A stretch of 64,000 bases of DNA from UBA8231 sp036011085 (lineage in GTDB: Bacteria > Latescibacterota > UBA2968 > UBA8231). Every line of letters starts with the position of its first letter. The stretch's first letter is position 1. A program made the position numbers and the translations under genes. Location of the stretch: positions 62,001 through 126,000 of the forward strand of contig DASCMS010000044.1 in the NCBI GenBank assembly GCA_036011085.1, in the 5' to 3' direction. This document shows, one piece after another, positions 51,795-60,566 of this stretch. The notes beneath the pieces are model-generated. The model worked only from the letters and a program-made list of their open reading frames with translations. It searched no databases and had not been told where the DNA came from.

Positions 51795-52694
51795 TCAGCC
51801 GTTTTCGTGGGCCAGGGCGCAGGAGGCGGGTTCGCCGTCGGCTTCGGCGAAGACTTTGCCGTACTCCTGCTTCGATACCTGGTGGGTCTCCACACCGCGG
51901 TACTGAAACTGCAGGGCGCGGCGACGCCTGGGGCTGGTGTTGGGTGGCGTCTGGTGGGGCAACATGGCCGAGAAGAAGAGAACGCCGCCGGCCTGCAACT
52001 CGACCGGTACCGCCTGCGCCGGATCGATCCGATCCGCCAGGATCTCGCAGTCGATGGTATGGTGGTGACGCAGGGCTCCGCGGGTGTGCTGGCCGGGAAG
52101 CAGGTGCATACAGCCGTTGTCGACGGTGGCGTCGTCGAGACCAATCCAGGCGGTACCGATCAACTCCAGCGGCAGGTAGTTGAAGTAGGCATTGTCCTGG
52201 TGCCAGGGTTTCTCCGAGCCGATGAAAGGCGGCTTGGACAGGGCCATCACGTCCTTGAGGATCAACTGCTGACCGATCAGTTCACTCAACAGGCCCTGGA
52301 TTCGGGGATGGGCGGTCAACGTCTGGAAGGTGGGGTGTTCGTTCTCGTACCCGTGGACTTTTCGGCAGCGGCTTTCCGCCTCTTCATCGCTCAGTTCCAG
52401 CGGTTCGACGCCGGCCTCGAAGTGGATGGCACAGCCGCCGCCCGGTGTCACCACCCGCGAGCCGGCGTAGTTCCGCGCAGCCCCGGGCCGTGCCTGCTTC
52501 ACCTCACCCTCACCGCGACGGGCAGCCTGCATAAGTCTGTGGGTCAGTTCCTTCAGGGCCTGGCGTGCGGCGGTGACTTCCGCCTCACTCAGCACGCCTT
52601 CAAACGCAACATAGCCCAACTCGGAGTACTGCTTGCGGTGGTCATCGGTCAGTTCACTCGGGCAGGGCTCAACGATGGGCCGGGTCAGCGACAT
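51795..52694 (-). CDS. PhyH-family Fe(II)/2-oxoglutarate dioxygenase at the end of the nos cluster
   Basis: A 299-residue PhyH homolog. The iron-binding HxD is in PWHQDNAYFNYLPL, the distal His in MLPHQTPPNTSPRRRRA with nearby Arg for 2-oxoglutarate, and QYSELGYVAFEGVLSEAEV is the usual start. It would hydroxylate a small substrate using O2. It starts 7 bp after the nosL stop on the same strand, so it is likely on the nos transcript, although the reaction needs oxygen. AAGGAA lies upstream, somewhat far from the ATG. Confidence 0.87.
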   Translation of the reverse strand: MSLTRPIVEPCPSELTDDHRKQYSELGYVAFEGVLSEAEVTAARQALKELTHRLMQAARRGEGEVKQARPGAARNYAGSRVVTPGGGCAIHFEAGVEPLELSDEEAESRCRKVHGYENEHPTFQTLTAHPRIQGLLSELIGQQLILKDVMALSKPPFIGSEKPWHQDNAYFNYLPLELIGTAWIGLDDATVDNGCMHLLPGQHTRGALRHHHTIDCEILADRIDPAQAVPVELQAGGVLFFSAMLPHQTPPNTSPRRRRALQFQYRGVETHQVSKQEYGKVFAEADGEPASCALAHENG

Positions 52695-52701
52695 GCTCGC
52701 A

Positions 52702-53217
52702 TCAGTTCCTTGTCAGGTGATCGAATCTTTGGCGACGCAGGCGTTGGATCACCGCCGCATCGATGTCGTCGAAACGGTAGATCGTACCGCCGTACTGTTC
52801 CACGAAGGCACGAGCGGAGGCTTGTTTCATGAACGGAGCGAGGGTTGGCCCCATGGCGCCCAACCGACGGCTGCCAGCGACGAAGAAGAGATCCTGGGCC
52901 TGGCTCCAGCCGTCGTCGTGAGCTTCCCAGGGACCTTCGTCGAGGCCTTGAAACCAGAGGCCTGCCACACGGCGCTGGCGCACTGGATCGAGCCACTCGC
53001 CGAAAACTTCCGCCGCATCGCAGAAGTAGGCACGTTCCCCATCGTGGCGCAGCAGCTGCGCCTTGGGTCCGTCGTGCTGCCCGATGAGCATACCATCCAG
53101 GGTACAGGCCTCGCCGGGGGGGACGGGCAGAGATACGACGTCCGTTGCCGGTTCAGGGCCGCAGGCAGACAGGAGTGTCAGTAGAAGCAGAAGGGCCATA
53201 TGGCACCCCCGATTCAT
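52702..53217 (-). CDS. nosL: NosL copper-binding lipoprotein
   Basis: A 171-residue lipoprotein. The lipobox is LLSAC (Cys near residue 19); the mature part has CTLDGMLIGQHDGPKAQLL, the NosL signature with a Met/His pair, and YFCDAAEVFGEW. NosL delivers Cu(I) to the outer side of the membrane for assembly of the NosZ Cu-S centre. The ATG overlaps the nosY stop (ATGA). Confidence 0.9.
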   Translation of the reverse strand: MNRGCHMALLLLLTLLSACGPEPATDVVSLPVPPGEACTLDGMLIGQHDGPKAQLLRHDGERAYFCDAAEVFGEWLDPVRQRRVAGLWFQGLDEGPWEAHDDGWSQAQDLFFVAGSRRLGAMGPTLAPFMKQASARAFVEQYGGTIYRFDDIDAAVIQRLRRQRFDHLTRN

Positions 53218-54050
53218 TCGCTGTCTGACAACGCGCGAAAATCGATGGGGCGGTGGATGGCACGGAGCCGGTGTCCGGCGAGCAGCACCGGCCCGGCGAC
53301 CCAGAGGCCCAGCATGACGGCCGCCGCCAGGGCACCGGTCTGTCGCGCATGCAGCAGAGCTTCGACCTGGTCAGGGAAAAAGTGGGCGTACGTCAGCAAC
53401 CGGAAGCTGCCCAGGGGATTGACCAGTATGAGGCCATTCACCAGCCAGTCGGGAACATCCCCTGCGGTGGCCGCCAGCAGGCCGACGATGAGGAAATCGA
53501 GCAGGACGGCCAGCAGGATCCAGGAGCCCACAGCCAGCGACACCACCGTTCCACGGTTGAGGCTGCAGCTGGAGATCAGCAGGCCCGTGGAAACGACGGC
53601 GCCGGACAGGAAACCGCAGTAGAGCAGCAGGGCGGCGAAGGTCAGCCATCCGCCACCGGCGGTGTGGAAGGCGTGCCCCTGCAGCAGCATCCCCGGCGAG
53701 ATGGCGATGGCGAGACAGGCGAACAGACCGATCCATTTGCCGACGAGGAATGTCCAGCGACTCACACCCAGCGACAGGTGGAGGTCGAACATGCCGCTTT
53801 CCCGCTCGCCGAGAACGGCGTCGTACGCCAGCACTAACCCCAGCAGCGGGACGATGTAGAGCTGCAGGTGCAGCAGCGAGACGAGTACGCTTTCGGCCCC
53901 CGCCTGACCCGAGGCAAAGGAGAAGCCGTAGGTCCCGATCAACCCCGACAGCAGGGCGCAGACGGTGCCCATGATGACGATCCACCAGCTGCGCAGATGG
54001 GCGGACATCTCCTTGACCGCCAGGTGCAGGGCCGCGTGAACCGCCGTCAT
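53214..54050 (-). CDS. nosY: NosY, ABC transporter permease of the NosDFY system
   Basis: A 278-residue membrane protein with about six helices. It shows the NosY-type start AVKEMSAHLRSWWIVIMG, AYDAVLGERESGMFDLHLSLGVSR and FLVGKWIGLFACLAIAISPG. With NosF it forms the transporter that supplies sulfur or another ligand for the Cu-Z centre of NosZ. It overlaps both nosF and nosL by 4 bp. Confidence 0.88.
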   Translation of the reverse strand: MTAVHAALHLAVKEMSAHLRSWWIVIMGTVCALLSGLIGTYGFSFASGQAGAESVLVSLLHLQLYIVPLLGLVLAYDAVLGERESGMFDLHLSLGVSRWTFLVGKWIGLFACLAIAISPGMLLQGHAFHTAGGGWLTFAALLLYCGFLSGAVVSTGLLISSCSLNRGTVVSLAVGSWILLAVLLDFLIVGLLAATAGDVPDWLVNGLILVNPLGSFRLLTYAHFFPDQVEALLHARQTGALAAAVMLGLWVAGPVLLAGHRLRAIHRPIDFRALSDSE

Positions 54051-54997
54051 CCGCTGCCCCCGTTTCGGCGCGATGTGCCCGTCACCCCGGCCGACGACGG
54101 AATCGTGGTTTCCTCCAACCCCGCCTGGCTGAACGTATGCAGGTACAGGTCATTCAGGCCCGCATGGTGGATCTCGATGTCACCCACATCACCCCGCACA
54201 CCAGCGATGGCGTGCAACAGGTTGCCCACCTCGCGTCGTGGCAGCAGAACGTCGACGCGGTCGGCGTTTTCGCGAACCGTCCAGCCGTGACCGAGAAGCA
54301 CGGGCAACAACAGGGCGGCATCTCCCTGATCGCGTATGCAGACCTGGGTGGGCAGACCGCAGTGTTCGACCAGATCGATGCAGGCACCACTGCGCAGGAT
54401 GAGGCCATCGTGCAGGAAGGCGACGTGCGTGATGTGGGCCTCGATTTCGGCCAAAAGATGAGACGAGAGCACAACGGTGGCGCCGGCGTCAGCGTGCTGG
54501 CGGAGGATCTTGTAGAAGTCGATGATCCCCCGCGGGTCGAGGCCGTTCGTCGGTTCGTCGAGCACGAGCAGCTCGGGTGCGCCGAGCAGTGCCTGGGCCA
54601 GGCCCAGCTTCTGCTTCATGCCCTTCGAGTAGGCGGCGACCTTCTTGTCCCGTGCATCCCAGAGGCCGACGCGGGAAAGGATCTGTGCTTCATCGTCGGC
54701 CGACGTGCCGATGTAGCGCGAGAAATAACGCAGCACCTGGGAGCCGGTCAGATAGGGATACCACTGACAGTTCTCCGGCATGTAGCCGATCCGGGGGCGA
54801 TGATCCGGGCCACGAAGGTCGCCGCTGTCAGGGCGCAGCACGCCGGAAAGGATCTTCAGCAGCGTGCTCTTGCCGGACCCGTTTTCTCCCACCAGTCCCA
54901 GGATGCTCCCCTGCTGTATCGGCAGGTCCACGCCGCGCAGCACGGTCTCGCGACCGTAGTGCATGTGGATCCGGTGCAGACGGCACAGTTCGGTCAC
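54047..54997 (-). CDS. nosF: NosF, ABC transporter ATP-binding protein of the NosDFY system
   Basis: A 316-residue ATPase. Walker A is GENGSGKSTLLKIL (about residues 38-51), the Q-loop region GYMPENCQWYP, the signature SKGMKQKLGLAQALLG and Walker B ELLVLDEPTNGLDPRG, then the switch His in VVLSSHLLAEIEAH. It powers NosY. It overlaps nosD and nosY by 4 bp each. Confidence 0.93.
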   Translation of the reverse strand: MTELCRLHRIHMHYGRETVLRGVDLPIQQGSILGLVGENGSGKSTLLKILSGVLRPDSGDLRGPDHRPRIGYMPENCQWYPYLTGSQVLRYFSRYIGTSADDEAQILSRVGLWDARDKKVAAYSKGMKQKLGLAQALLGAPELLVLDEPTNGLDPRGIIDFYKILRQHADAGATVVLSSHLLAEIEAHITHVAFLHDGLILRSGACIDLVEHCGLPTQVCIRDQGDAALLLPVLLGHGWTVRENADRVDVLLPRREVGNLLHAIAGVRGDVGDIEIHHAGLNDLYLHTFSQAGLEETTIPSSAGVTGTSRRNGGSG

Positions 54998-56238
54998 AGA
55001 ACCCTCGCGGCAGCCAGAGGGTTGGCCATCAGCGGCTGCGTGTCCCAGAGACCGGGAGGGCGCAGCACCGGGAACTGTGCTTCCAGTCCCTGCAGCAGCA
55101 CCATGGCCGGGGAATGTAGAATCAGGCGAACCGCCGGGAAGCGCTGCACCAGGTAGGCGGCGACATCGCTGGGAAAGTGGCCCCGGTCGCCGAATCCGTC
55201 ACCGTTGCGGTCCCAGCCGACGTAGTCGCTCCAGAAGTTTCCACCGTGGGGATCGTCCCAGACCAACGTCGCGAAATCCTGGAAACTCAACTGTTCGTCA
55301 TTGTCGACGAAGGCGTTGCCGTAGACCTCGTTGTCGGGTGAGTCGGAGAGGTGCAGGCCGAGACGGTTGTCGCTGACCAGGTTGGCGGCGAGCGTGTCGT
55401 AGCTGCAACCGCTGAAGAACAACCCATCCTCGCTGTCGTGGACCTCGTTGCCCTCGATACGGCTGTTATAGAGGTTGCGCAGGAGGATGCCGTGTGTGCG
55501 GCCGGCGCGGACCCGGTTGTCGAGGACCTGGATGCCCTTTGAGTACATCAGGGCGATGCCGACAGAGGTACTGTCGGTGACGTTGCCAATGACCCGGTTG
55601 GCGTGGGCATACATATAATGAATAGCGAAGCGGGCGCCGTGGATATGATTGTTCTCGATCAGGCAACCACTCGAGTTGGAGATGTAGACACCGTCGCGTC
55701 CGGCTTCGATGTGATTGCCGCGTACGGTTCCTCCCGTCACATTGAACAGATGGATGCCGTTGCCCAGATCCGAGATGATGGCGGCGTCGCTGCGACCGAT
55801 GATGCGACAGCTCGTGATCCGCGGCGCTGAGGCGGCGTCAACCCAGATGCCGAAGCCACAGCCCTCCACTCGTACGCTGTCGACGCTGGCAGAGCCGGCG
55901 AGGCGGTCGATCCAGATACCGCTCTCCTTGAGGCTCACATCGGTGCCGCTGTTGGTCACCATCAGGTTGCGCACAGAGATGTCCGGGGACCTCAGGGCCA
56001 ACACGTGGCCGGCACCCCCCCCATCGATCACCGTGCCCGTACCGTGGCCGACGAGGGTCAGCGCCTTGTTGATGGTGGCCGAAGCATAACGCTGCGGCAG
56101 CAGCTGCAACGTGTCCCCGGGCGAGGCGTGATCCACGAGCTCCTGCAGGTCGATCTGCGCCACAGCGGGGCCGACGGAAGTCCACAACAGGACCAGAAAA
56201 AGCCCGGGGGCGAGTCGGTCAGGCACTGGCGCGATCAC
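54994..56238 (-). CDS. nosD: NosD, periplasmic copper-site maturation protein
   Basis: A 414-residue secreted protein with a signal peptide (to about residue 28, ending AVAQ). The body is a right-handed parallel beta-helix of short repeats, visible as RVIGNVTDSTSVGIALMYSK, GILLRNLYNSRIEGNEVHDS and NRLGLHLSDSPDNEVYGN. NosD works with NosFY in building the NosZ Cu-S cluster. It overlaps the nosR 3' end by 20 bp and nosF by 4 bp. Confidence 0.92.
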   Translation of the reverse strand: MIAPVPDRLAPGLFLVLLWTSVGPAVAQIDLQELVDHASPGDTLQLLPQRYASATINKALTLVGHGTGTVIDGGGAGHVLALRSPDISVRNLMVTNSGTDVSLKESGIWIDRLAGSASVDSVRVEGCGFGIWVDAASAPRITSCRIIGRSDAAIISDLGNGIHLFNVTGGTVRGNHIEAGRDGVYISNSSGCLIENNHIHGARFAIHYMYAHANRVIGNVTDSTSVGIALMYSKGIQVLDNRVRAGRTHGILLRNLYNSRIEGNEVHDSEDGLFFSGCSYDTLAANLVSDNRLGLHLSDSPDNEVYGNAFVDNDEQLSFQDFATLVWDDPHGGNFWSDYVGWDRNGDGFGDRGHFPSDVAAYLVQRFPAVRLILHSPAMVLLQGLEAQFPVLRPPGLWDTQPLMANPLAAARVL

Positions 56239-58288
56239 TCTCGTGGTAGTCTTCCCACAGATCAGATCTGAGCAACGGCGGGCAGACCTTGGGGTCGTTC
56301 ATGTGATTGGTGCACTCCAGACAGCCGAAGCATGTCTTCGGATCGATGTTTCCGCCGTCGTCGATCGCCCTCGTGGAGCAACCCTTCGCACAGATCTTAC
56401 ATACGGTACAGAAATTTCGACGAGGCAGCTTGAACAGCTGAAACCTGGACAGGATCGCCAGGTAGCCGCCGAGGGGACACAGGTAGCGGCAGAAGGACCG
56501 TACGGTGACCAGCCCCAAGATCAATAGCCATGCCCAGTAGAGCCCCAGGTACCAGGGGCGGTTGGTAACACCCACGAGCCACGTCGTCTTGAAGGGCTCC
56601 ATCTCGGCGAGCATCTCGGCGAGATGGAGGGAGAACAGGGACACCGTCAGCAGTCCGATGAAGGTCACATACGGGATGTATTTGAGACGATGGTGCCAGC
56701 GGTCGGGCATCTCCCATGAACTGTGCCAGCGATGGGGCAACAGCTTGCTGCGCAGGAAGTGGAGGATCTCCAGCAGGCCGCCGAAGGGGCATATCCAGCC
56801 GCAGAACGGCCCTCGTCCCCACAGCAATGTTCCCACGGTGATACAGAGCCAGGAGACAAAGAGGAACGGCTCGGTAAGGAAGATCCCCACGCCACTGCCC
56901 GAACGGAGGACATCGACGAAGGTGAAGATGTTGACCACCGACGGCTGTCCCTTCTGGCCGATCCCGAGAAGCAGGATGGAGCAGACGAGGATGGCCAGGT
57001 GGAAGGTGTCGAGAAACGCTCGATTCTTCGAGATGCGCACGCGGAAGGCGAAGGACAGCAGAACGATCGCCCAGAGAGCGATATAGAGCCCGATCCAGAG
57101 GATCTTGCCGGACCAGATGCGCGCGGTCATCGACTGGCTGCCGAGCTCCCCGAAAGCGACTTCGGGGGCGATCACATACTCGGCGGGCATCTCGAAGGGG
57201 GTCTTGAAGTGCATGAACTTCTTCGATTTGGCGCTGTCGAAGAAGCGCTCGGTGACCAGCACCTCCAGTTCCCAGGGCATGGCGCCGTTGAAGGCGTCGT
57301 TGCGGACGATGTAGATCGCCTTCTCGTGGATCGGTGGCGCATCCTCGAGCAGGATGCGGAACTGGTAGTGGTAGTCACTGTCACGGAAACGGATGATCTC
57401 CAGGCCCTGGGTCACCTGCAGTCGATCGAAGATGCCACCGCGCACAAAGCCGGAGCCGCGGAAGGAATAGCTGCCGTTGTTGAGCAGGAGCAGCAGGGAA
57501 TGACCGGGGTAGTCAGCCACCAGCGAGCGGTAGACCTCCTCGCCAAGCAGGTTGATCCCCAGTGAGGGCTGGTTGACGATACCATAATGGAGATCGAGCC
57601 AGTCCTCCTCCGACGCGTGTTCGTCGCCACGGACCTCGGCCGCGCTCAGCGACACGTGACGCAGCAACCCCTTTTCGGTCAGCTGTGACCATTGCAGTGG
57701 TTCGAAGTGGTCGTTGAGACGGGCCGCCTGCCCGGACTCGCGAGCCAGTACGCCGATCTGTTGAGCGATGATGCGGGCGCCGGTGAATACAACCTGGTCG
57801 GCCACCAGGGCCGTCACCGTGGCGCCGGAGACGCCGTCGAGAGAGATCTTCGATTCGCCGGCGATGTTCTCGCGCAGGAGTCTCTCGATGTGCCGGCCTT
57901 CATATTGGTCGATGTAGTCGTGTAGTACCTGCTCCGGAATGCCTACCAGCAGGATCGGCTCGTGGTGGTCGATCAGATCGACACGTTCGATGAGGCCGTC
58001 CGCCGTCATGGCCACCAGGATCTCGAGGGGCTTGCCTGAATAAGCCACCATGTCGTCGAGCTGATGTGACAGGAACAGGTACCCCACCGCCTCACCGTCA
58101 CGGTGCGCCTCGAAGACGGGTTTGCCATCGACGTCGATCTGCTGCCACGTGGCCCCGGGAAAGGACGTGGGCAGGTGTTGCTGCGGCAGGCAGACAGGCC
58201 GGCCGTCACGCAGTTCGAGATAGGACTGGGCGGTCAGGGGCTCAGCCGCAAGGGCAAGGGCCACCAGACAAGCCAGAAGGATGGGCAT
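56219..58288 (-). CDS. nosR: NosR, FMN-binding and 4Fe-4S membrane protein for N2O reduction
   Basis: A protein of about 689 residues. A signal peptide (MPILLACLVALALAAEPLTA) leads a periplasmic FMN-binding domain with the flavin motif DGVSGATVTAL, then about six membrane helices and two cysteine loops CGWICPFGG and CRYLCPLGG, then a C-terminal cytoplasmic ferredoxin-like domain CTVCKICAKGC and CFGCLEC. NosR feeds electrons to or activates NosZ. I chose ATG 58286-58288 because the alternative at 58340-58342 lies in the loop of a perfect hairpin and gives no signal peptide. It overlaps nosD by 20 bp. Confidence 0.92.
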   Translation of the reverse strand: MPILLACLVALALAAEPLTAQSYLELRDGRPVCLPQQHLPTSFPGATWQQIDVDGKPVFEAHRDGEAVGYLFLSHQLDDMVAYSGKPLEILVAMTADGLIERVDLIDHHEPILLVGIPEQVLHDYIDQYEGRHIERLLRENIAGESKISLDGVSGATVTALVADQVVFTGARIIAQQIGVLARESGQAARLNDHFEPLQWSQLTEKGLLRHVSLSAAEVRGDEHASEEDWLDLHYGIVNQPSLGINLLGEEVYRSLVADYPGHSLLLLLNNGSYSFRGSGFVRGGIFDRLQVTQGLEIIRFRDSDYHYQFRILLEDAPPIHEKAIYIVRNDAFNGAMPWELEVLVTERFFDSAKSKKFMHFKTPFEMPAEYVIAPEVAFGELGSQSMTARIWSGKILWIGLYIALWAIVLLSFAFRVRISKNRAFLDTFHLAILVCSILLLGIGQKGQPSVVNIFTFVDVLRSGSGVGIFLTEPFLFVSWLCITVGTLLWGRGPFCGWICPFGGLLEILHFLRSKLLPHRWHSSWEMPDRWHHRLKYIPYVTFIGLLTVSLFSLHLAEMLAEMEPFKTTWLVGVTNRPWYLGLYWAWLLILGLVTVRSFCRYLCPLGGYLAILSRFQLFKLPRRNFCTVCKICAKGCSTRAIDDGGNIDPKTCFGCLECTNHMNDPKVCPPLLRSDLWEDYHESDRASA

Positions 58289-58327
58289 TCCCGGGTCTTT
58301 CTGTGAGGCGATTCGGGGTGGGACGGT

Positions 58328-58358
58328 GGGTGCGCGCGACATGCAGCCGCGCGCACCC
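58328..58358. repeat. Perfect 11-bp inverted repeat between nosZ and nosR
   Basis: GGGTGCGCGCG (58328-58338) and its exact reverse complement CGCGCGCACCC (58348-58358) flank a 9-bp loop. On the transcript this is a very stable GC hairpin 13 bases after the nosZ stop and 39 bases before the nosR ATG. No T run follows on the transcribed strand, so it looks more like an mRNA-stabilising or partial-termination element than a simple terminator. Confidence 0.75.
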
Positions 58359-58371
58359 GCAGATGAAGACA

Positions 58372-60207
58372 CTAGCTGACGATGAAACGGCCGCGCATCT
58401 CGAGGTGGAGGGCGTGACAGAACCAGGGGCAGTAGTACCAGAAGACACCCGCCGTGTCGGCGGTAAACGTGGTCGACACCGTTTCGGAAGGAGCGACACC
58501 GAAGTTGATGTCGTGGTGCGACAGGCAGAATCCGTGACACAGGTCGTCGACCTGGTCGAGGTTGGTGAGGACGAGGGTAACCTCGTCGCCCTGCTGCACG
58601 CGGATCTCGGTGAGGCCGAAGGCCGGCGCCACGCTGGTCATGAAGACGGTGACCTTGCTGCCGTCACGGATGACCTGGTTGGCCGCGCCCAGCTGGACCC
58701 CGTGCTTGGCGGCCAGCTTCCTCTCGAACTCGAATTTCGCGTCGGCGGGATCCCAGCGCTTCTTCGGCTTGAAAGGCTCCGGTGAAGCGATGACGGCGTC
58801 GTGCGGCTCGGAGTGAGTGGCCGAGTCATGGACGATGCGCATCTTGTCGCCGGAGATGTCGATGAGCTGCTCGTTCTCCGGATGGAAGGGGCCCACGGAA
58901 AGGAAACGGTCCTTGGAGAACTTGTTGAGGGAAATCAGCCACTGGCCGTCCGCCCGTTTCGTCTCGCTGTTGGAGGCGTTGATGTGACCGATCTGGTAGT
59001 GGATGTCAATCTTGTCGACGATCGGGTTCTCACCAGCCACAGCCTTGGCGATGTCCCACTTGACCACCGCCGAGTCGAGGAACAGCGACGTGTAGGCATT
59101 GCCGCGACCGTCGAAGGCGGTATGCAGCGGCCCGAGGCCGACTTCCGGCTCGGCGACAACGCAGTCACGCGGCTTGATGGAACCGCCGAAAGCACTGTCG
59201 ATCTTCTGCAGGTCGATCACCGAACAGGTGGGCGACAGCTTGCCGGAGCAGATGGCATAGCGACCCGTGGGATCGACGTTGACACCGTGCGGACTGTTGG
59301 GAATCGGGATGTAGAGAACGTAGGGGTTGTCGTCGACACGGCCGTCGAGGACGGGTACGTCGGAATCACCGATGGTGATGGTCTTGCCGTCGGCTACAGC
59401 CTTCTCGATGGCGGCAATGTTGAACACCGCCAGCCAGTCGCGGTCGTTGCCCATCATCTCGGCCAGATTCGTGCCCTTCTCGCTGTTGTAGCAGGTGCCC
59501 ATGGAGTACTTGCCATCGTAGTCGGTGGCACACAGGTCGAGATTGCCCTTCACCGCTACCTGCCACTTCGGTACCATCTTCCTGGCGTCGATGCAGGTGT
59601 GCAGGGCGACGTAGTTGGCGATGTCGTCGGCGGTCTTGCCGTTGTTATCGATGGGCGTGGCGAACTCCGAGTTGCAGTACACATCCTTCAGAGTATGACG
59701 CGACGGGAAGATGCCGTGCGTGCCCTGGCAGTTCGGGATCTCGCAGATCGCATCGGTCTCCATGAAATCGAGGCGGATGCGTGCCAGGCGACCCTGGGCC
59801 TTGTCGTTGACGAAGCCGTACTGACCATCATACCACCCATCCTTATAGGACAGGTGGAAGTGATGAGTGTCGCCCGTCTTCTTGCCGTTGAGCAGGCCCT
59901 TGGTGTAGTTCGTCACACCATGGCCGTAGGTGCAGTCGAAGTTGAACACCGGGATCCGCTTCAGGACACGCATCGACGGCAGTCCCATGATGCGTACCTC
60001 GCCGCTCTGTCCGCCTGACCAGAAGCCGTAATACTCGTCCAGTTCTCCCGGCGCGACGTGAGTCGACAATCCGCCCTGGGTCTCGGCGGACGAACTGGTG
60101 CTGCCGATCATGCCCGTCGCCGTCAGGGCGAGACCGCCCAGGCCGCCGATCTTGAGCATATCGCGGCGCGACAGTCCATCCTGCTGATCCTGCTCTGAAT
60201 TCTCCAT
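58372..60207 (-). CDS. nosZ: Nitrous-oxide reductase, Tat-exported (clade I type motifs)
   Basis: A 611-residue enzyme that reduces N2O to N2 in the periplasm. A twin-arginine signal SRRDMLK (residues 13-19) leads a hydrophobic segment. All seven Cu-Z histidines are visible: DTHHFH (pair), QGTHGIF, NSPHGVNV, GPLHTAF, YQIGHINAS and SEPHDAV. The C-terminal cupredoxin has the CuA set: His in DLCHGFC, then CPWFCHALHLEM with Cys, Trp, Cys, His and Met. The DxHHxH form and the Tat signal are those of clade I NosZ. The ATG at 60205-60207 follows GGAGAGG; the longer frame is not supported. It is the first gene of the minus-strand nos operon. Confidence 0.96.
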   Translation of the reverse strand: MENSEQDQQDGLSRRDMLKIGGLGGLALTATGMIGSTSSSAETQGGLSTHVAPGELDEYYGFWSGGQSGEVRIMGLPSMRVLKRIPVFNFDCTYGHGVTNYTKGLLNGKKTGDTHHFHLSYKDGWYDGQYGFVNDKAQGRLARIRLDFMETDAICEIPNCQGTHGIFPSRHTLKDVYCNSEFATPIDNNGKTADDIANYVALHTCIDARKMVPKWQVAVKGNLDLCATDYDGKYSMGTCYNSEKGTNLAEMMGNDRDWLAVFNIAAIEKAVADGKTITIGDSDVPVLDGRVDDNPYVLYIPIPNSPHGVNVDPTGRYAICSGKLSPTCSVIDLQKIDSAFGGSIKPRDCVVAEPEVGLGPLHTAFDGRGNAYTSLFLDSAVVKWDIAKAVAGENPIVDKIDIHYQIGHINASNSETKRADGQWLISLNKFSKDRFLSVGPFHPENEQLIDISGDKMRIVHDSATHSEPHDAVIASPEPFKPKKRWDPADAKFEFERKLAAKHGVQLGAANQVIRDGSKVTVFMTSVAPAFGLTEIRVQQGDEVTLVLTNLDQVDDLCHGFCLSHHDINFGVAPSETVSTTFTADTAGVFWYYCPWFCHALHLEMRGRFIVS

Positions 60208-60296
60208 TACAGCCTCTCCGCTACGTGGTGGTTGTACAAGCCGGAACGGTAGCTTTCCGTCCGTTGATTCTCGGGACTTCTTAACGATCTGTCTTG

Positions 60297-60311
60297 GCAA
60301 ATAGGGGGCCA
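60297..60311 (-). promoter_or_regulatory. Sigma-54 (-24/-12) promoter match for nosZ
   Basis: On the minus strand TGGC (60311-60308), CCCCTAT and TTGC (60300-60297) fit the sigma-54 pattern TGGC-N7-TTGC, with the invariant GG and GC exactly 10 bp apart. Transcription would start near 60285, leaving a leader of about 78 nt before nosZ. The match is good but short, so chance cannot be excluded. Confidence 0.5.
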
Positions 60312-60390
60312 GCGCTATTCGACCTTGCACACGACGATTTACCCGGACCTACCGGGGGGCAGCCCGGAGTCCAGTGCGACAGGGGCCTCA

Positions 60391-60417
60391 CACTGTCGAG
60401 ACAGACGTGTCACAGTG
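60391..60417. promoter_or_regulatory. Dyad-rich block, candidate activator (enhancer) site
   Basis: CACTGT (60391-60396) and ACAGTG (60412-60417) are exact inverted arms around nested dyads TGTC-GA-GACA and GACA-GACG-TGTC. The block begins 80 bp upstream of the -24 element for nosZ, the usual distance for NtrC-type activators. Confidence 0.4.
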
Positions 60418-60549
60418 GGGGAAGTCTGACGCAAGCCATCGCCCGGTTGACAAGGGCCTTGCCCTGTTCGCCGGGGCAGCCGTGATTCAAAGGACCGGCA
60501 GGTCTCTTAGAGCTTGAATATGATCCGTAGAATAATGGATCAGGTAAAG

Positions 60550-60566
60550 GGTTCATCGGTTGAACC
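60550..60566. repeat. GGTTCA/TGAACC inverted repeat upstream of the cytochrome gene
   Basis: GGTTCA (60550-60555) and TGAACC (60561-60566) flank TCGGT, 39 bp before the ATG of the diheme cytochrome and just downstream of a possible TATGAT -10. It may be a repressor or activator site, or a leader hairpin. Confidence 0.3.

Noticed and set aside
58289..58540. Longer nosR start
   Set aside because: It runs through the hairpin and into nosZ, and the added residues lack the signal peptide that begins at 58288.
60255..60270. FNR/NnrR-type site upstream of nosZ
   Set aside because: Only the half-site TTGAT is present near 60264; the second arm ATCAA at the right spacing is absent.
60201..60330. Longer nosZ start at 60330
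   Set aside because: It would place translation over the sigma-54 promoter match and add non-conserved residues before the Tat signal; GGAGAGG fits 60207.
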